In this document: positions 1-7,840 of the stretch, in pieces
How the letters are laid out: each line of letters opens with the position of its first letter
How positions within the stretch are numbered: the first letter of the stretch is position 1
From: Fibrobacter sp. UWEL
Lineage (GTDB): Bacteria > Fibrobacterota > Fibrobacteria > Fibrobacterales > Fibrobacteraceae
Assembly (NCBI RefSeq): GCF_900142535.1
Contig: NZ_FRBE01000013.1
Location: 1-64,000, forward strand
DNA: 64,000 nucleotides
Reading direction: 5' to 3'
The notes under the pieces: generated by a model
What the model saw: the letters and a program-made list of their open reading frames with translations, nothing else
The model's database searches: none
Told to the model about the DNA's origin: nothing
Translations under genes and position numbers: made by a program

Positions 1-389
1 CGCAAACCTCTCGCCGTAGCGTGCTACGGCTTCGCTGCGCGCGCCTCGTCCTGCTTGGTCCCGAGAAAAATACCCGCGGGAAATGTCTTGAGTACGCCTT
101 CGGCCCACGGCTCCTTCCATCGCTAGGCACTGAGCGAAAAACCGTCGGGCGGGGGTCTCCGTACGGCTGCGGCACTCGCGCCTCGCATCCCTCGGCCATC
201 CGACGGAAACGTATCGGGCTTGCGTCTGGAGAATGTTTGGCGCGCGCCTTGCCCTGCTAGGCACTGGATGAAAAACCTTCGGGTGGATGTATTCTGTATT
301 TTTTTGAAGGTCGAGAAAGTCTGCTGGGAATGGTCGGCGGGCTTAATTTTCTTGAGCTTTTCGCTGGAAAAATTGCTATCCTTTGAGGT
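1..389. repeat. GC-rich intergenic region with palindromic repeat fragments
   Basis: I see no convincing gene here; the open frame at 21-260 has no RBS and arginine-rich, family-less composition. Positions 13-20 and 23-30 form a perfect 8-bp inverted repeat (GCCGTAGC/GCTACGGC). The stretch 171-205 closely matches the right half of the long palindrome after pgk (57966-58000), and 30-65 resembles it more weakly. A second pair of similar words (GGCACTG...GAAAAACC) lies near 125-145 and 261-280. This suggests a decayed or multi-copy extragenic repeat. Confidence 0.5.
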
Positions 390-2252
390 ATGAAACCGAC
401 TCTTTCAATGGTGTTACAGCTACCGCCTTCTACAGCGTATTCGATGCTGGATGCGGTTGCGAAGAACTTGCTTATGGGTATCAGCAAGATGCTGGAATCC
501 GGCAAGGTGCGCTTTACTGTTTTTCTAGATGGTCCTACTCTGGAAGCTGCACATAGTGCTGCGCGTCCTCTTGCGTTTAGCCGCTTGAGGAAGGCTGTTG
601 AAGATGGTTATCTTGAAATTTTAGGCGGTGGATTCTTGGATCCCATGCTGCCCTTGTTCCCGACGGACTTGCAGTCGCTGCAGCTGGAACAGCACCGCAA
701 GCTGGTACAGAAATTTTTTGGCTTAGAACCTGCGGGCTATTACAATTCCTCTATGGTTTGGGAAATGGAGATGACGGAACTTCTGGAGAAGAACCGTTTT
801 GAATATGCTCTCGTGCAGGAATCGGCCTTGCAGGATGCCTTGGGACGTTCTACGTCTGTGTCGGGCTGGTATTCTGTGGAAGATAAGGGTTCTATCCTGA
901 GGGTGGTTCCTGTATCTGAAAAGCTTTCTCAGGCTATTGCCAACGATGATTTTAACTGGCTGGAAATTGCAGAACCATACTGCCGTGACGGTAGATCTGC
1001 TGTTGTTGTCCTGGATATGCCGCCTGCTCCCGGCGATATTGTGCCGTTCTTTGAACGTCTGATTGACTTTATCGAGACCAACGACATCGCGACGAAGACG
1101 GTGGGCGCTGCGGTGAACGACCAGAACTCTGAAGGTCGTCTCAGCTTCCTGGTTTCTGCGGGTAGACGGATTGGTCTGCCGGCCACTGCCAAGACATGTC
1201 GCGAACTGCTGGTGCGTCGTCCGGAGATTAACTTATTCCACAAGATTCTTCTTTCCTTGTTCCGCCGCGGTAACGCTGGCCTGAAGGACAAGACCCGACA
1301 GAAGTTTCTGGAGACTTTGTATCCTTCCGTGTCTCCCATATTCTATCGTGACTTGCAGGATTCCGAGGGTATGCGTTCTCCCCAGGTTCGATACTGGGGG
1401 AATTGCTTCGTGACGAAGTCTTCTGCATTTTTGGCAGAAAATCTTTCTTTTGATGGCATCCGTCTGGAGATTGCGGATGTTCTCCTGGAAGGACGAAAGT
1501 TGATTACGGCAGAGAACCATACCTTTACGTTCCTGCTGGACTACTTTGGTGGTGGCGTGCTGCGCTACTTGAATTCCAAGATTACGTCTTGCAATGTCCT
1601 AAGTTCCTGGCGTGACGATGGCGAAGCTGCTGTGGGATTTCAGGATTATTTCCTGCCCAATATGGATTACAACGCGTCTAAGCTGGATCAACTTCTGGCT
1701 GACCGTGAGCATGCACTGACCGCACCTTACGACTATCAGATTAAGCGTCATGAGGCTGGCACGGACATCGAGCTTTTGTCTGAACAGCCATTATCCATCG
1801 GCGAAAAACTGGGGTTACTTCAGATCCAGAAGAATTTTGCCTTGTCCTCTGCGGGCTCAGACTTTAAACTATCCTACCATGTTGAAAACACTGCCTTTAC
1901 CCTCCAGAAGGGTTTCTTTGGGTTCCTTTTGGAAACTGGCCTGGCAGCTTGCGAACGTAGGGAAAGCTCTGTACTGGTGGATGGTAAGAAGATTCCCTTT
2001 AGCTTTAGGGAAGGGGTGATTTATCCGGAAGCCCGCAAGGTTGAAATTGTGGACTCTTACTCTTCCTGTCATCTTCATCTGGAATTTGACAAGCCTACCA
2101 GTATCCTGCTGTCTCCCATTTTCGGTGCATCCAGTTCCTCTGCTGCACCTGACGCACTGCAGGGCATTCGCGTGTTCCCCTTCTGGAAGACGGCTATGGA
2201 AAGTCTTGGGGTTTTCGATGTGAACGTTCAAGTCCATTTTTCCAAGAGGTAA
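390..2252 (+). CDS. GH57-like protein with degenerate catalytic motifs
   Basis: 620 aa, no signal peptide. The N-terminal half follows GH57 4-alpha-glucanotransferases: residues 77-89 (ILGGGFLDPMLPL) match the family's E-(I/V)-x-x-x-G-(F/Y)-x-(E/D)-P-(M/V)-L segment, and 119-141 matches the nucleophile strand. Where the family has T-E-R-V-W with the nucleophile Glu, this protein reads S-S-M-V-W (Ser121). The later HDDGEK segment reads LDMPPA (208-213), and the NDAYWHG block is not recognisable. The C-terminal half looks like the beta-rich domain of the same enzymes. It starts an operon with a STAS/coiled-coil membrane protein (5-nt gap) and a lytic transglycosylase. Inference: a non-catalytic, perhaps glycan-binding, GH57 relative. 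It could be an active enzyme with shifted residues. Start ATG 390 follows TTGAGG closely. Confidence 0.6.
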   Translation: MKPTLSMVLQLPPSTAYSMLDAVAKNLLMGISKMLESGKVRFTVFLDGPTLEAAHSAARPLAFSRLRKAVEDGYLEILGGGFLDPMLPLFPTDLQSLQLEQHRKLVQKFFGLEPAGYYNSSMVWEMEMTELLEKNRFEYALVQESALQDALGRSTSVSGWYSVEDKGSILRVVPVSEKLSQAIANDDFNWLEIAEPYCRDGRSAVVVLDMPPAPGDIVPFFERLIDFIETNDIATKTVGAAVNDQNSEGRLSFLVSAGRRIGLPATAKTCRELLVRRPEINLFHKILLSLFRRGNAGLKDKTRQKFLETLYPSVSPIFYRDLQDSEGMRSPQVRYWGNCFVTKSSAFLAENLSFDGIRLEIADVLLEGRKLITAENHTFTFLLDYFGGGVLRYLNSKITSCNVLSSWRDDGEAAVGFQDYFLPNMDYNASKLDQLLADREHALTAPYDYQIKRHEAGTDIELLSEQPLSIGEKLGLLQIQKNFALSSAGSDFKLSYHVENTAFTLQKGFFGFLLETGLAACERRESSVLVDGKKIPFSFREGVIYPEARKVEIVDSYSSCHLHLEFDKPTSILLSPIFGASSSSAAPDALQGIRVFPFWKTAMESLGVFDVNVQVHFSKR

Positions 2253-2257
2253 CCTAG

Positions 2258-2947
2258 ATGCAATCCGATATGATTAACATCCAGGTGGAATCCAGGGATA
2301 ATGACGTTGAAATTACCCTTTCCGGATCTCTTGGCTTTGCCCAATACTCCGCAGTAAAGGAAAAGCTTGCCATGTTATTGGACGGCCCCGGCTGTTTCTT
2401 TTACATGAACTTGAAGCAGGCTCACTTTACCAGCGACAAGTACTTGGACCTGTTCCTGGAATTGTTGAATGGCGCTAAGGCCCGTAAGGCCGCATTCATC
2501 TTGATTTTCGATTCCGAGGAGATGTACAACTACTTCGCCCGCTATCAGAATATCTTCCAAATTTTTGAGAATCGTGAAGCGTACAAGAAGTCCGGCACCA
2601 AGAAACAGTTGCTGCAGATTGGGATGCATTATGGTGTCCGCTCTGGCATTACGGTGAGCCCGGGTGTGGCGGTTTCCTTCCTGATGTTCCTGCTGGGATG
2701 GATCATTACGCTGTTTATTATCGTGTCCAATCAGGGGGCTGAACTGGCGGATAAGCAGGCTCAAATTATTGCTCTCCAGAATCAGAAGTCCCGATACATC
2801 CAGGAAATCGACAAGCTGGAGGCTTCCATCGGCCCCTTGCGTAAGCTGGGTGTAGTGCAGGATACTACGATGCTTAGTTCCTTCGGCTTGATTAGTAGCT
2901 GGGTGGAATATCTTGAATACCTGGAGAATACCAGGCGTGAGAGGTAA
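2258..2947 (+). CDS. STAS-like domain, one membrane helix, C-terminal coiled coil
   Basis: 229 aa, unnamed. Residues 5-110 look like a STAS/anti-sigma-antagonist fold: alternating strands and helices (DVEITLSGSLGFAQYSAVKEKL; FYMNLKQAHFTSDKYLDLFLELL; AAFILIFDSEEMYNYF). A helix of about 22 hydrophobic residues follows at about 133-156 (VAVSFLMFLLGWIITLFIIV), then a coiled coil (about 160-195, ELADKQAQIIALQNQ) and a short tail. Predicted topology: cytoplasmic STAS domain, periplasmic coiled coil. It sits between the GH57-like gene and the lytic transglycosylase and overlaps the latter, so the three are probably translationally coupled. The transglycosylase has a similar TM plus coiled coil, so the two may pair in the membrane (inference). 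Confidence 0.6.
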   Translation: MQSDMINIQVESRDNDVEITLSGSLGFAQYSAVKEKLAMLLDGPGCFFYMNLKQAHFTSDKYLDLFLELLNGAKARKAAFILIFDSEEMYNYFARYQNIFQIFENREAYKKSGTKKQLLQIGMHYGVRSGITVSPGVAVSFLMFLLGWIITLFIIVSNQGAELADKQAQIIALQNQKSRYIQEIDKLEASIGPLRKLGVVQDTTMLSSFGLISSWVEYLEYLENTRRER

Positions 2948-3623
2948 TGTCCGCATATCACCTATTTGGGTGGGACTTTTCTTTGTGCTCTGGTTTGGAA
3001 GCCTAGGGCTCTTTGTGACCCTTTGGTTTAATCAAAAAACTGAACTAGACAATCTTGCTGCGCAGGAAACTGAACTTCGTAACCAGCTTGAACAGCTGGG
3101 TGGTTATGGCAGGTGGACCATTGACTATGTGAAGATAGACAAGGCTTTGAACCACCTGAGCAAGAATAAACTAACGGACGAGCAGAAACGGATGCTTACG
3201 GAACAGCTTTGGCAGATTTCCAGGTCCTATGCCACGGATCCCTTGCTGATTTTGGCGGTGGTAGCCCAGGAAAGCCGTGGCAATCCTAATGCCCGCGGTC
3301 GAGTGAAATCGGGAAAGTTTTCGGGGGCGCTGGGCCTGATGCAGATTAAACTTGAAACTGCAAAATCCATGAGCGCGAGATTTGGCTTGAAAATCGAGAA
3401 GGAAGAGGATTTGCTTCGTCCTGAAATCAATGTGACGGTGGGTACGGCTTATCTGATCCGCCTGATCGCCAAGTACGGGAATTGGAAAGACGCTCTGGTG
3501 GCTTATAATTTGGGACATTCGGCGGTGGACCGCCTATTGGAACAGGGGAATCCTTTGCCCACCAATTACTATGAGCATGTGATTGCAAAGTACAACGACT
3601 TAATGAGTCTATCTTTTTTGTAA
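2937..3623 (+). CDS. Membrane-anchored lytic transglycosylase (SLT, GH23-like)
   Basis: About 228 aa. It would cleave peptidoglycan glycan strands non-hydrolytically in the periplasm. An N-terminal transmembrane anchor and a short coiled coil (ELDNLAAQETELRNQLEQL) precede an SLT domain with the catalytic-Glu motif AVVAQESRGNPNA, the GALGLMQI motif and the late AYNLG motif, all in family order. The start is uncertain. GTG 2937 has GGAG 10 nt upstream and overlaps the previous gene by 11 nt; TTG 2913 has GGTGGA and would add 8 residues. There is no ATG. It is the third gene of the operon. Confidence 0.8.
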   Translation: MRGNVRISPIWVGLFFVLWFGSLGLFVTLWFNQKTELDNLAAQETELRNQLEQLGGYGRWTIDYVKIDKALNHLSKNKLTDEQKRMLTEQLWQISRSYATDPLLILAVVAQESRGNPNARGRVKSGKFSGALGLMQIKLETAKSMSARFGLKIEKEEDLLRPEINVTVGTAYLIRLIAKYGNWKDALVAYNLGHSAVDRLLEQGNPLPTNYYEHVIAKYNDLMSLSFL

Positions 3624-3640
3624 TTGCGATGCAAATCAAG

Positions 3641-3677
3641 TAAACTTAATTGCCGCAATGTTCGCCTTTTTGTAAAT
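3641..3677 (+). repeat. 37-bp direct repeat, copy 1
   Basis: Identical to 3725-3761, 84 bp downstream. It lies just after the lytic transglycosylase stop codon. Confidence 0.9.
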
Positions 3678-3724
3678 GGCAAACTACGTTTGCATTTACG
3701 GCGGCTCAATTATGGCAAATTAAA

Positions 3725-3761
3725 TAAACTTAATTGCCGCAATGTTCGCCTTTTTGTAAAT
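3725..3761 (+). repeat. 37-bp direct repeat, copy 2, probably carrying the tolC promoter
   Basis: Exact copy of 3641-3677, ending 11 bp before the TolC-like start codon. It contains TTGCCG (3735-3740) and, 16 bp later, GTAAAT (3757-3762), a plausible weak sigma-70 pair. The repeat may thus be a duplicated promoter segment. Confidence 0.7.
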
Positions 3762-3772
3762 TTATCTCTACT

Positions 3773-5131
3773 ATGTTGCGTGTTTTGTTCTTATTGTCTC
3801 TTGTGAGTATTGCCATGGCGGGTGAAGTTCGCTATGACCTTTCTCAGTTTGTAGAACAGGGCATGCAGAATGATCCCCAGCTGGAAGAAACGAGGCAGGG
3901 AACTCAGACCAAGAAGGACAAGATTCGCGCCCTGAAGGCTGAGGCAATTCTCCCAACTTTCTATGTGACCATGATGGTGGGCCCCGCTCCCGGTTTGAAG
4001 GATGAATTGGATGGGGACGATACGGTTTCTGTGTATGACTTTTCCAAGATGGGACCGTTCTGGGGGGTGGAAGCGAAGTTTATCCAGCCGTTGAATTTTG
4101 GTCAGTACAATTCTGGTAAGAAGGCTCTGGAAGCTGACTTGCAGCAGAAAACTTTTGAAATTGAGAATAAGCTGAACAAGAAGGAAGTGGAACTTCAGAG
4201 TTACTACTATAACTACCTGCTTGCTCTCGAGATGACCCGCTTGGCGGAAGACGCCAAGAAGCGTGTGGATGATGCCTACGACAAGATGGAAGAAGCTCTT
4301 GACGAAGACGATGGCGCTGTCTCCCAGATGGATTTCCTGAATCTGAAGGCTAAGATGCATACGGTTAAGGAAGGTGTTGTGGATGCTAATCTGGGTATGA
4401 AGCGTGTGCAGTTGGCGATTCGCTTCTCTCTGGGCTTGAAGGAGGGCGAAACTTTTGTTGCGGAAGATTCTCTCCTGTTGCCGCGTACGGAACGTATGCC
4501 CACGCTGGAAGAAGTTCGTTCCTTGACTTCTTCTACTCATCCTGAATTGAAACAGCTGGAAGCGGGCTTGAAGGCTCGCAGAGTCCAGATGGATCTGGCT
4601 GAAGCAAAGCTTGCTCCGGAATTTTTCGTGATGGGCCAGTTCAAGTACGTGAAGAGCTGGGCCGGTAACCGCAAGATTATGCAGAAGGACGCCTTTGCGG
4701 AAGATGCCGTCAATAAGCTGGATGGCTTGATCGGTGTTGGCCTCCGTTACAACTTGAACTTCTGGAAGAACTGGGAAAAGTTCCGTGCCAGCCGTACGGA
4801 ATATAAGGGTTTGCAGCTGAAGGAACGTTATGCCGAGGAAGGCCTGGTTGCTAAGGCGGAAGAACAGTACTACCAGTTGCAGGCTGCCAAGGAAAAGATG
4901 GATGCACTCAAGGAAAGCCTCCGTGCTTCTGAATCTATCCTGAAGGGCGCTGCCATGCAGTATGATTTGGATAAGTCGAAGACCGGCGACCTGGTTTCCG
5001 CTTACACTCAGAATGTCAGTATGAAGAAGGATTACTACTTCGCCGTCTGCAAGTATAATGTGGAATTCGCTCAGCTGATCTTTACCATGGGTTATTCCCT
5101 GAAAGAATTCCACAGCGTGTTTAATAATTAA
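3773..5131 (+). CDS. TolC-family outer membrane efflux protein
   Basis: 452 aa counted from ATG 3773, which gives a clean signal peptide (MLRVLFLLSLVSIAMA/GEV); an upstream in-frame TTG at 3734 would hide it. The mature protein shows the TolC pattern: two long amphipathic helical halves (NKKEVELQSYYYNYLLALEMTRLAEDA and the matching segment near residue 370, KAEEQYYQLQAAKEKMDALKESLRASE) and beta segments between them, such as AEFFVMGQFKY-type and GVGLRYNLNFW. The product should form a trimeric outer-membrane channel. MlaC follows 10 nt later, so it may serve an MCE/phospholipid or drug exporter; no inner-membrane pump is in the window. Confidence 0.8.
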   Translation: MLRVLFLLSLVSIAMAGEVRYDLSQFVEQGMQNDPQLEETRQGTQTKKDKIRALKAEAILPTFYVTMMVGPAPGLKDELDGDDTVSVYDFSKMGPFWGVEAKFIQPLNFGQYNSGKKALEADLQQKTFEIENKLNKKEVELQSYYYNYLLALEMTRLAEDAKKRVDDAYDKMEEALDEDDGAVSQMDFLNLKAKMHTVKEGVVDANLGMKRVQLAIRFSLGLKEGETFVAEDSLLLPRTERMPTLEEVRSLTSSTHPELKQLEAGLKARRVQMDLAEAKLAPEFFVMGQFKYVKSWAGNRKIMQKDAFAEDAVNKLDGLIGVGLRYNLNFWKNWEKFRASRTEYKGLQLKERYAEEGLVAKAEEQYYQLQAAKEKMDALKESLRASESILKGAAMQYDLDKSKTGDLVSAYTQNVSMKKDYYFAVCKYNVEFAQLIFTMGYSLKEFHSVFNN

Positions 5132-5141
5132 AGAGGTGTTT

Positions 5142-5720
5142 ATGGTTAAGAAAATCTTGATGGCTTTGGCTATCGCTTCCGTGATGAGTTTTGCTGCTGA
5201 TGATCCCGTCGCTGCAATCAAGAAGAAGGACGTGGAACTGCAGGCTCTGTTGAAGAAGTCCAGCCGCAACGCTAAGGAAACTGAACGTGTGAAGGCCTTG
5301 CTGAATGATTCCTTCAACTTCGAAGAACTGGCCCGCAAGTCTCTGGCTAACGATGTATGGAAGGCTCAGGACGCCGCTTCCCAGCAGAAGTTCGTTGCAG
5401 AATTCCAGCGCATGGTTCGTAACTCTAGCGCCAAGCGTCTTGAAGTGTATCGCGCAGACTCTACCATTTATGAACCTGCCAAGATGAAGGGTGACAAGGA
5501 CGCTCGCGTTATCGCTCACCTGTGGAACAAGGGTAAGGAATCTGTCCTGGAATACAAGATGAGCCAGGTGGATGGTAACTGGAAGGCTTGGGACCTGGTC
5601 ATCGACGACCTGTCTACCGCCCGTAACTACAAGGACCAGTTCAGCCAGATTCTTAAGACCAAGAGCTTCGCAGAACTGATTGACGTTATCAGCAAGAAGG
5701 CTGACGACGCGGAGAAGTAA
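5142..5720 (+). CDS. mlaC: MlaC/Ttg2D-type phospholipid-binding periplasmic protein
   Basis: 192 aa with a signal peptide (MVKKILMALAIASVMSFA). The sequence follows MlaC: an N-terminal helical part with FNFEELARKSLAND.W, then FVAEFQRMVRNSSAKRLE, then a beta-rich NTF2-like part (VIAHLWNKGKESVLEYKM, WKAWDLVIDDLSTARNYKDQF). The family shuttles phospholipids between MCE complexes of the two membranes. Start ATG 5142 has AAAGAGG 5 nt upstream. The other Mla genes are not in the window. Confidence 0.8.
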   Translation: MVKKILMALAIASVMSFAADDPVAAIKKKDVELQALLKKSSRNAKETERVKALLNDSFNFEELARKSLANDVWKAQDAASQQKFVAEFQRMVRNSSAKRLEVYRADSTIYEPAKMKGDKDARVIAHLWNKGKESVLEYKMSQVDGNWKAWDLVIDDLSTARNYKDQFSQILKTKSFAELIDVISKKADDAEK

Positions 5721-5752
5721 TCCTGTTCGGGTTCATTGACACTGGGCTGATC

Positions 5753-6499
5753 GTGTGCATAATTCTATGCGCATTGGCAGCCCTTGTTTTATTTTTCCCG
5801 TTTACCTTCTGGGTGCATGGGGAAATCGATGAACGGATGGCGAAAGCCTGGGGATACTTTTTCAAGAAGAAATTTTTTGAGGTGGAAAAAGTTTTCGGCG
5901 AAGAGGATGTTGCCGGAATGCCGCAGGATGTTGCGGAGTCGGAACCGTCCGCTGTGCCCGCCGGAGAAAAGCATGTTGAACAAAATCCGGAAGTGTTCCG
6001 CGCGGAAGCGGAGTCTGCAGTAGCGCCGGAGGGAGCGGAAAAGGAAAAGCGTTCCCTGACGGAAACGGAATTCTGGACCATTCTCCTGACACCTGAATTT
6101 GACGAGAAAGCCTGGTGGGCTGTAAAGAAATTCCTGGTGGGATTTTGCAGACTGTGCCACCTGAAGTTTATGAACTGCTTTGTGGAAGGGATTCGTTTTG
6201 AATACGCCACCATGGGACAGTTGGCTTCCCTCAATGCTTTCCTGAAGTCTTATCCCTACATTGGGGACTGGGACTTCCGTATGGACTGGACGGGCGATCA
6301 CGAATTGCGCGGTGAAGGTCATGCCCGAATTCGCGTGAATCTTTGTCGCTTGATTGGCTTGATCCTGATTATCCTGTTCTATGGCGGTATTGTGCTGTGG
6401 AGCTTCTGGCGTCGTAGAGCCCAGGTGCTGAAAACGGGTGAACTGCCTGAACTGGGCTGGATTAGAACGAAAATTGTGAAAATGATGGCGGAGGAATAA
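5753..6499 (+). CDS. Membrane protein with N- and C-terminal helices
   Basis: About 248 aa, not assigned. A hydrophobic segment at the N-terminus (IILCALAALVLFFPFTFWV) is followed by a charged Pro/Glu-rich linker (residues about 50-100) and a soluble part. A second helix lies near the end (LIGLILIILFYGGIVLWSFW). The segment FRMDWTGDHELRGEGHARIRVN just before the last helix faintly recalls DUF2953-type proteins. The start is unclear: GTG 5753 lacks a good RBS, and the hydrophobic frame continues upstream to 5720 through non-standard codons. It overlaps the pseudouridine synthase start (TAATG). Confidence 0.55.
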   Translation: MCIILCALAALVLFFPFTFWVHGEIDERMAKAWGYFFKKKFFEVEKVFGEEDVAGMPQDVAESEPSAVPAGEKHVEQNPEVFRAEAESAVAPEGAEKEKRSLTETEFWTILLTPEFDEKAWWAVKKFLVGFCRLCHLKFMNCFVEGIRFEYATMGQLASLNAFLKSYPYIGDWDFRMDWTGDHELRGEGHARIRVNLCRLIGLILIILFYGGIVLWSFWRRRAQVLKTGELPELGWIRTKIVKMMAEE

Positions 6500-7230
6500 T
6501 GCCGGCTTTGACTTTGGAACGACTGATTGCATCAATTGGCTTTGGCTCCCGCAAGGAAGCCCGCGCTCTCATCCGCGCCGGCATGGTGGAACTGGACGGA
6601 AACGTTCTGGATGATCCGTTTATTGAGTTTAAGACCCGTCCCGAAACCATCGTCGTGAATGGGGAAGAAACTCCCACGGTTGAAAAACTGTACATCATGA
6701 TGGACAAGCCTCTGGATGTGGAATGCAGCCATAACGCTCGCGACCATCAGTCCATCTATGATATTCTGCCGGATCGTTTCACTGCTATGGGCCTGCAGTC
6801 TGTGGGCCGTCTGGATGCAGATTCCTCCGGATTGATTTTGCTGTCTAACCAGGGTGATTTCATCCATAAGGTAGAAAGCCCCAAGAAAGGCTACCTGAAA
6901 AAATACCGTGTGACCTTGGCTCGTGAATTTACGGCCGCCCAGAAGGAAGAACTCCTGAAGGGCGTGATGCTGAAGGACGAACGCCGCCCGGTGTTGGCCC
7001 GTGAGCTTTCCGAGGAACGCATTGTGGTGGACGGCGCAGAAGTCGATACGGTGGTCATTTCCATCGGTGAAGGCTTGTACCATCAGGTTCGCCGCATGTT
7101 CGCCGCTGTGGGCAACCATGTGATGACCTTGACCCGAGAAGCCATCGGCCCTGTGACTATGGACGAAACTTTGGGCAGCGGCGGCTGGCGCTTCATGACT
7201 GAAGAAGAAGTTGCCTCGCTGACGAAGTAA
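6499..7230 (+). CDS. RsuA/RluB/E/F-family pseudouridine synthase
   Basis: 243 aa. It would isomerise a uridine in rRNA. An N-terminal S4 RNA-binding domain (LERLIASIGFGSRKEARALIRAGMVELDG) precedes the catalytic domain with GRLDADSSGL, where the Asp of GRLD is catalytic. The family's C-terminal block follows (YHQVRRMFAAVGNHVMTLTREAIGPV). I cannot say which position it modifies; overall it resembles RsuA (16S) at least as much as RluB. Start ATG 6499 overlaps the upstream stop, with GGAGG just before it. Confidence 0.85.
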   Translation: MPALTLERLIASIGFGSRKEARALIRAGMVELDGNVLDDPFIEFKTRPETIVVNGEETPTVEKLYIMMDKPLDVECSHNARDHQSIYDILPDRFTAMGLQSVGRLDADSSGLILLSNQGDFIHKVESPKKGYLKKYRVTLAREFTAAQKEELLKGVMLKDERRPVLARELSEERIVVDGAEVDTVVISIGEGLYHQVRRMFAAVGNHVMTLTREAIGPVTMDETLGSGGWRFMTEEEVASLTK

Positions 7231-7257
7231 CGCTTTGAGACATTCCTAAGTAAAAAC

Positions 7258-7290
7258 AAAAGCCTCGGTTTAGAACCGGGGCTTTAAAAC
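7258..7290. terminator. Bidirectional intrinsic terminator
   Basis: Stem AAAGCCTCGGT / ACCGGGGCTTT (one G-U) around loop TTAGA, with A-rich and T-rich flanks. It lies between the convergent pseudouridine synthase and HU genes. Confidence 0.75.
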
Positions 7291-7363
7291 TTTCAGAGTA
7301 TAGCTAAATTTGTTCCGCTTGACTTTATTGGGCAAACGGAACTTGAGAATCGTTCAAGATCGC

Positions 7364-7735
7364 TTAGGCGTCTTCTTCGGACTTGACCGAGATCATGACG
7401 TCCTTGTCTTCGGATTCCAGCTTGGCGTTGACGCCTTCGACAATAGCTTCAAGAGAGTTGATCTTGTCCTTGATGTCGTTGCTGAACTTGAAGGAAGGAA
7501 CCATGCGTTCTTCGATCATGACGGTTTCGCCGGTACGAGGATTACGAGCCGGGCGAGACTTGCGGGGCTTGCAACTGAAGGTACCGAAACCGCGGATTTC
7601 GATAGTATTGCCTTCGATCAGCTTTTCGCCTACCAGGTCGAGGAACTGTTCGATGACGGTTTTAATATCGTTGCGCACAAATCCGGTGGACTTGGCGATT
7701 TCTTGAATGAGAGTCTGTTTAGTAATATTAGGCAC
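7364..7735 (-). CDS. HU/IHF-family DNA-binding protein
   Basis: 123 aa, slightly longer than the usual 90-100. It should bend and compact DNA as a dimer. The family signature is present (TIEIRGFGTFSCKPRKSRPARNPRTGE), ending in a strand arm, with an acidic C-terminal extension of about 25 residues (VKSEEDA end). Start is GTG at 7735, the first initiator after the upstream stop. TATATT lies at 7742-7747 (minus strand), exactly 6 nt before the GTG, so the mRNA may be leaderless. Confidence 0.9.
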   Translation of the reverse strand: MPNITKQTLIQEIAKSTGFVRNDIKTVIEQFLDLVGEKLIEGNTIEIRGFGTFSCKPRKSRPARNPRTGETVMIEERMVPSFKFSNDIKDKINSLEAIVEGVNAKLESEDKDVMISVKSEEDA

Positions 7736-7840
7736 GACGTAAATATAGGTTTATCAACGAGTTAGCGTGTATAAGTAAACGAAATTAAATATTTTTTTCG
7801 GGTTCTTATTGCGAACTTTTTGTGGATAATTGTGGGTAGA

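Noticed and set aside
3791-5338. 515-aa minus-strand frame opposite tolC/mlaC
   Set aside because: Antisense shadow of TolC; no start signal or recognisable domain.
7310-7765. 151-aa plus-strand frame across the HU gene
   Set aside because: Antisense to an obvious HU-type gene.
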